Translations under genes and position numbers: made by a program
Shown: one piece after another, positions 32,654 through 33,804 of the stretch
Layout: each line of letters begins with the position of its first letter
How positions within the stretch are numbered: the stretch's first letter is position 1
Notes under the pieces: model-generated
Seen by the model: only the letters and a program-made list of their open reading frames with translations
Database searches by the model: none
What the model was told of the DNA's origin: nothing
NCBI GenBank assembly: GCA_037178675.1
Contig: JAYMGJ010000623.1
Coordinates: 1-33,804 of the forward strand
Direction of reading: 5' to 3'
Length of the DNA: 33,804 bases
Source: Scleroderma bovista
Taxonomy: Eukaryota; Basidiomycota; Agaricomycetes; Boletales; Sclerodermataceae

Positions 32654-33375
32654 GAGTATCTCTCCCCCCGTATCCACGACGTGGACCTATTTCTCTCCAT
32701 TGCAGTGTCTTCGCCCGACGCATTGGTGTACGGGGACCCTACTGGAATCCAGAGCTTCGCCGTTTTGACTGGGAACGCGTCGTACTGGCGTTCATGCCTG
32801 CTTAGAGCCTGTCTTCCCTTGGCCTGAACCAGAGGAGCCGTTGAAACCCAATGGTAAGGAAGAAAACAAACAACATCTGTTCTGTTGCCTGACTGACTAA
32901 TGTACCATCCCGGTAGCCAATCCGCCTGGATACTTCTTCCGATACAGTTCTAAAAATCACACACCAGCCACCGACGCTTACGACGAGTAAGAAAAAGGGA
33001 TCTGTGATCGCGGATGAAAATGCGTACATAAAGACTCCATTTAACCCGTCTCCTAGGGGCTTTGACGAGTCTCGGCCCATGGAATCATATCTCGTGAAGG
33101 AACTCCCTAATCCTCACGGCCGTGCAAAGAAGCAAGCCCAGCCCAACGACGGAAGCCCGAACTGTTCAAGAAGTTCGTCGCTCGCGAGCTCCTGAACCAA
33201 GAAGACAGGACTGCCCGCGAAGCGCATGCCGAGGCTTCAAGTGGCGACAGCAAATGGAAGGAGCAACGCAAAGCGGAGAAGAGGCGACGGTAGTTCACGG
33301 CCGAGCGTCTGACCGGAATTTCCAGGAAAACCAAGCGCAAGTAGAGAAGGGCAGAGAGGTAGAAAGCGAAGCTCA
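32654..33375 (+). pseudogene. MRPL40 partial duplicate, disrupted
   Basis: Copy of MRPL40 from within intron 2 (29399) to near its 3' end, clearly alignable by eye. It lacks exons 1 and 2. Introns are kept: the intron 2 tail (acceptor now TTGCAG) and intron 3 with its CCCGGTAG acceptor, so it arose by DNA duplication, not from mRNA. Damage: a frame-stopping TAG at 32803-32805 in the exon 3 copy; a 10 nt deletion near 33140; a 4 nt deletion near 33235; a Trp codon turned to TAG near 33292; a further TAG near 33342. No functional product is expected. Confidence 0.85.
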
Positions 33376-33728
33376 GTGTGTGGGACTCCGTGAACCTACT
33401 GGTGGTCCCGTTGTAAGGCGCCTTAAGCGTTATATGTACCAACTAAAACCTCAGGTTGGGGGAAGGGACACATCAGTGGACTTGCGCACGTGGAATAGTC
33501 GTGTTAGTTCATCATTAGGTAGAAAAAAATTGAGTACGCGGTTGCTAAGTGTGGTTGTTATTGCCAGTCTAGCATTGCTCGTGTGTTTTGGTCAACTCAA
33601 TGCATGGGGGGGAACGGTGTTCTGTGTGCTCTCGTTCGTGCACAATGTCTCCGTAGCGTGGGAAAACCGAACATGGTCGCGTAAGGTCTCCTGCCTCCCA
33701 TCCCCGACTGGGCACACTAGGCATTCTC
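33376..33728. other. Spacer upstream of the second transporter copy
   Basis: About 350 bp corresponding to the 500 bp MRPL40-transporter spacer but mostly diverged. Only the last 40 bp before the ATG remain clearly similar. No coding feature is supported. Confidence 0.4.
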
Positions 33729-33804
33729 ATGGCTTCAACGAGTAGGGGTGCAAAGTACCATGCTCTACCGACATCGGAAGACGTGGCCCAAGTCGATTCT
33801 GAGC
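33729..33804 (+). CDS. Second equilibrative nucleoside transporter copy, first 25 codons
   Basis: Starts 'MASTSRGAKYHALPTSEDVA', against 'MASASRGVKYHALPTSEDVA' in the first copy. Only three base differences in 76 nt, all within the first 23 bases; the remaining 53 bases are identical. The frame is open to the window end, so the copy may be intact. Its conservation contrasts with the broken MRPL40 piece next to it, which hints at selection or gene conversion, but only 76 nt are visible. Confidence 0.7.
   Translation, partial: MASTSRGAKYHALPTSEDVAQVDSE

Larger units (their letters stand above)
32654..33804 (+). repeat. Tandem segmental duplication of the MRPL40 3' part plus transporter 5' part
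   Basis: Matches 29399-30790 in the same order and orientation, offset by about 3.25 kb at its left end and 3.01 kb at its right end, the difference being net deletion in the copy. Coding-derived parts are conserved best; the spacer before the transporter is diverged except near the ATG. The right limit is outside the window. Confidence 0.85.

Noticed and set aside
33122..33745. Long (207-codon) plus-strand open frame in the duplicated block
   Set aside because: It is in a different frame from MRPL40 for most of its length and crosses the diverged spacer; it is a by-product of the deletions in the pseudogene.

Overview
The window is nuclear DNA of a filamentous basidiomycete, most likely an Agaricomycete. 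Genes are dense and cut by many 41-71 nt GT-AG introns. A 7TM-like protein of the DUF6534 type, typical of mushroom-forming fungi, is present, as is a fungal P450, a single Not3/5 gene and an Mbp1-type APSES factor. The exon models were built by hand from splice signals, reading phase and remembered family conservation. Each complete model closes in frame from ATG to stop, but none was checked against transcripts or databases.

Layout. 1-704: 3' part of an L-2-hydroxyglutarate dehydrogenase gene (+). 766-1400: NDUFA12 complex I subunit (-), five small exons. 2087-4052: BEM1/scd2 polarity scaffold (-). 4477-7394: CCR4-NOT subunit NOT3/5 (+), 12 exons. 7887-8736: mitochondrial ribosomal protein bL12m (-). 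8737-10324: no gene recognised. 10325-12432: DUF6534-like membrane protein (+) in 22 exons. 13083-14930: a decayed repeat-element coding region (+). 16402-18508: cytochrome P450 (+), 12 exons. 18509-20424: no gene recognised. 20425-21115: SHG1 COMPASS subunit (-), 115 bp from the divergent HEM12 uroporphyrinogen decarboxylase (+, 21231-22436). 22693-24900: CDC14 phosphatase (-), divergent from MBP1 (+, 25490-27925), the MBF cell-cycle transcription factor. 28963-30214: mitochondrial ribosomal protein uL24m/MRPL40 (+). 30715-32279: equilibrative nucleoside transporter (+). 32654-33804: a diverged tandem copy of the MRPL40-transporter segment, with a broken MRPL40 and the intact beginning of a second transporter gene that leaves the window.

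Themes. Five genes concern mitochondria or heme (L2HGDH, NDUFA12, bL12m, HEM12, MRPL40). Three concern polarity and cell cycle (BEM1, CDC14, MBP1). The CDC14-MBP1 shared promoter carries three ACGCGT boxes, the site that Mbp1-type factors bind, which suggests autoregulation and co-regulation. I see no biosynthetic cluster, CRISPR, rRNA or tRNA. I found no clearly new multi-gene system. The most notable points are the MCB-loaded promoter, two GC-AG introns (one needed to bypass a stop codon inside the MBP1 DNA-binding domain), extreme exon fragmentation with exons down to 6-14 nt, and the recent segmental duplication.
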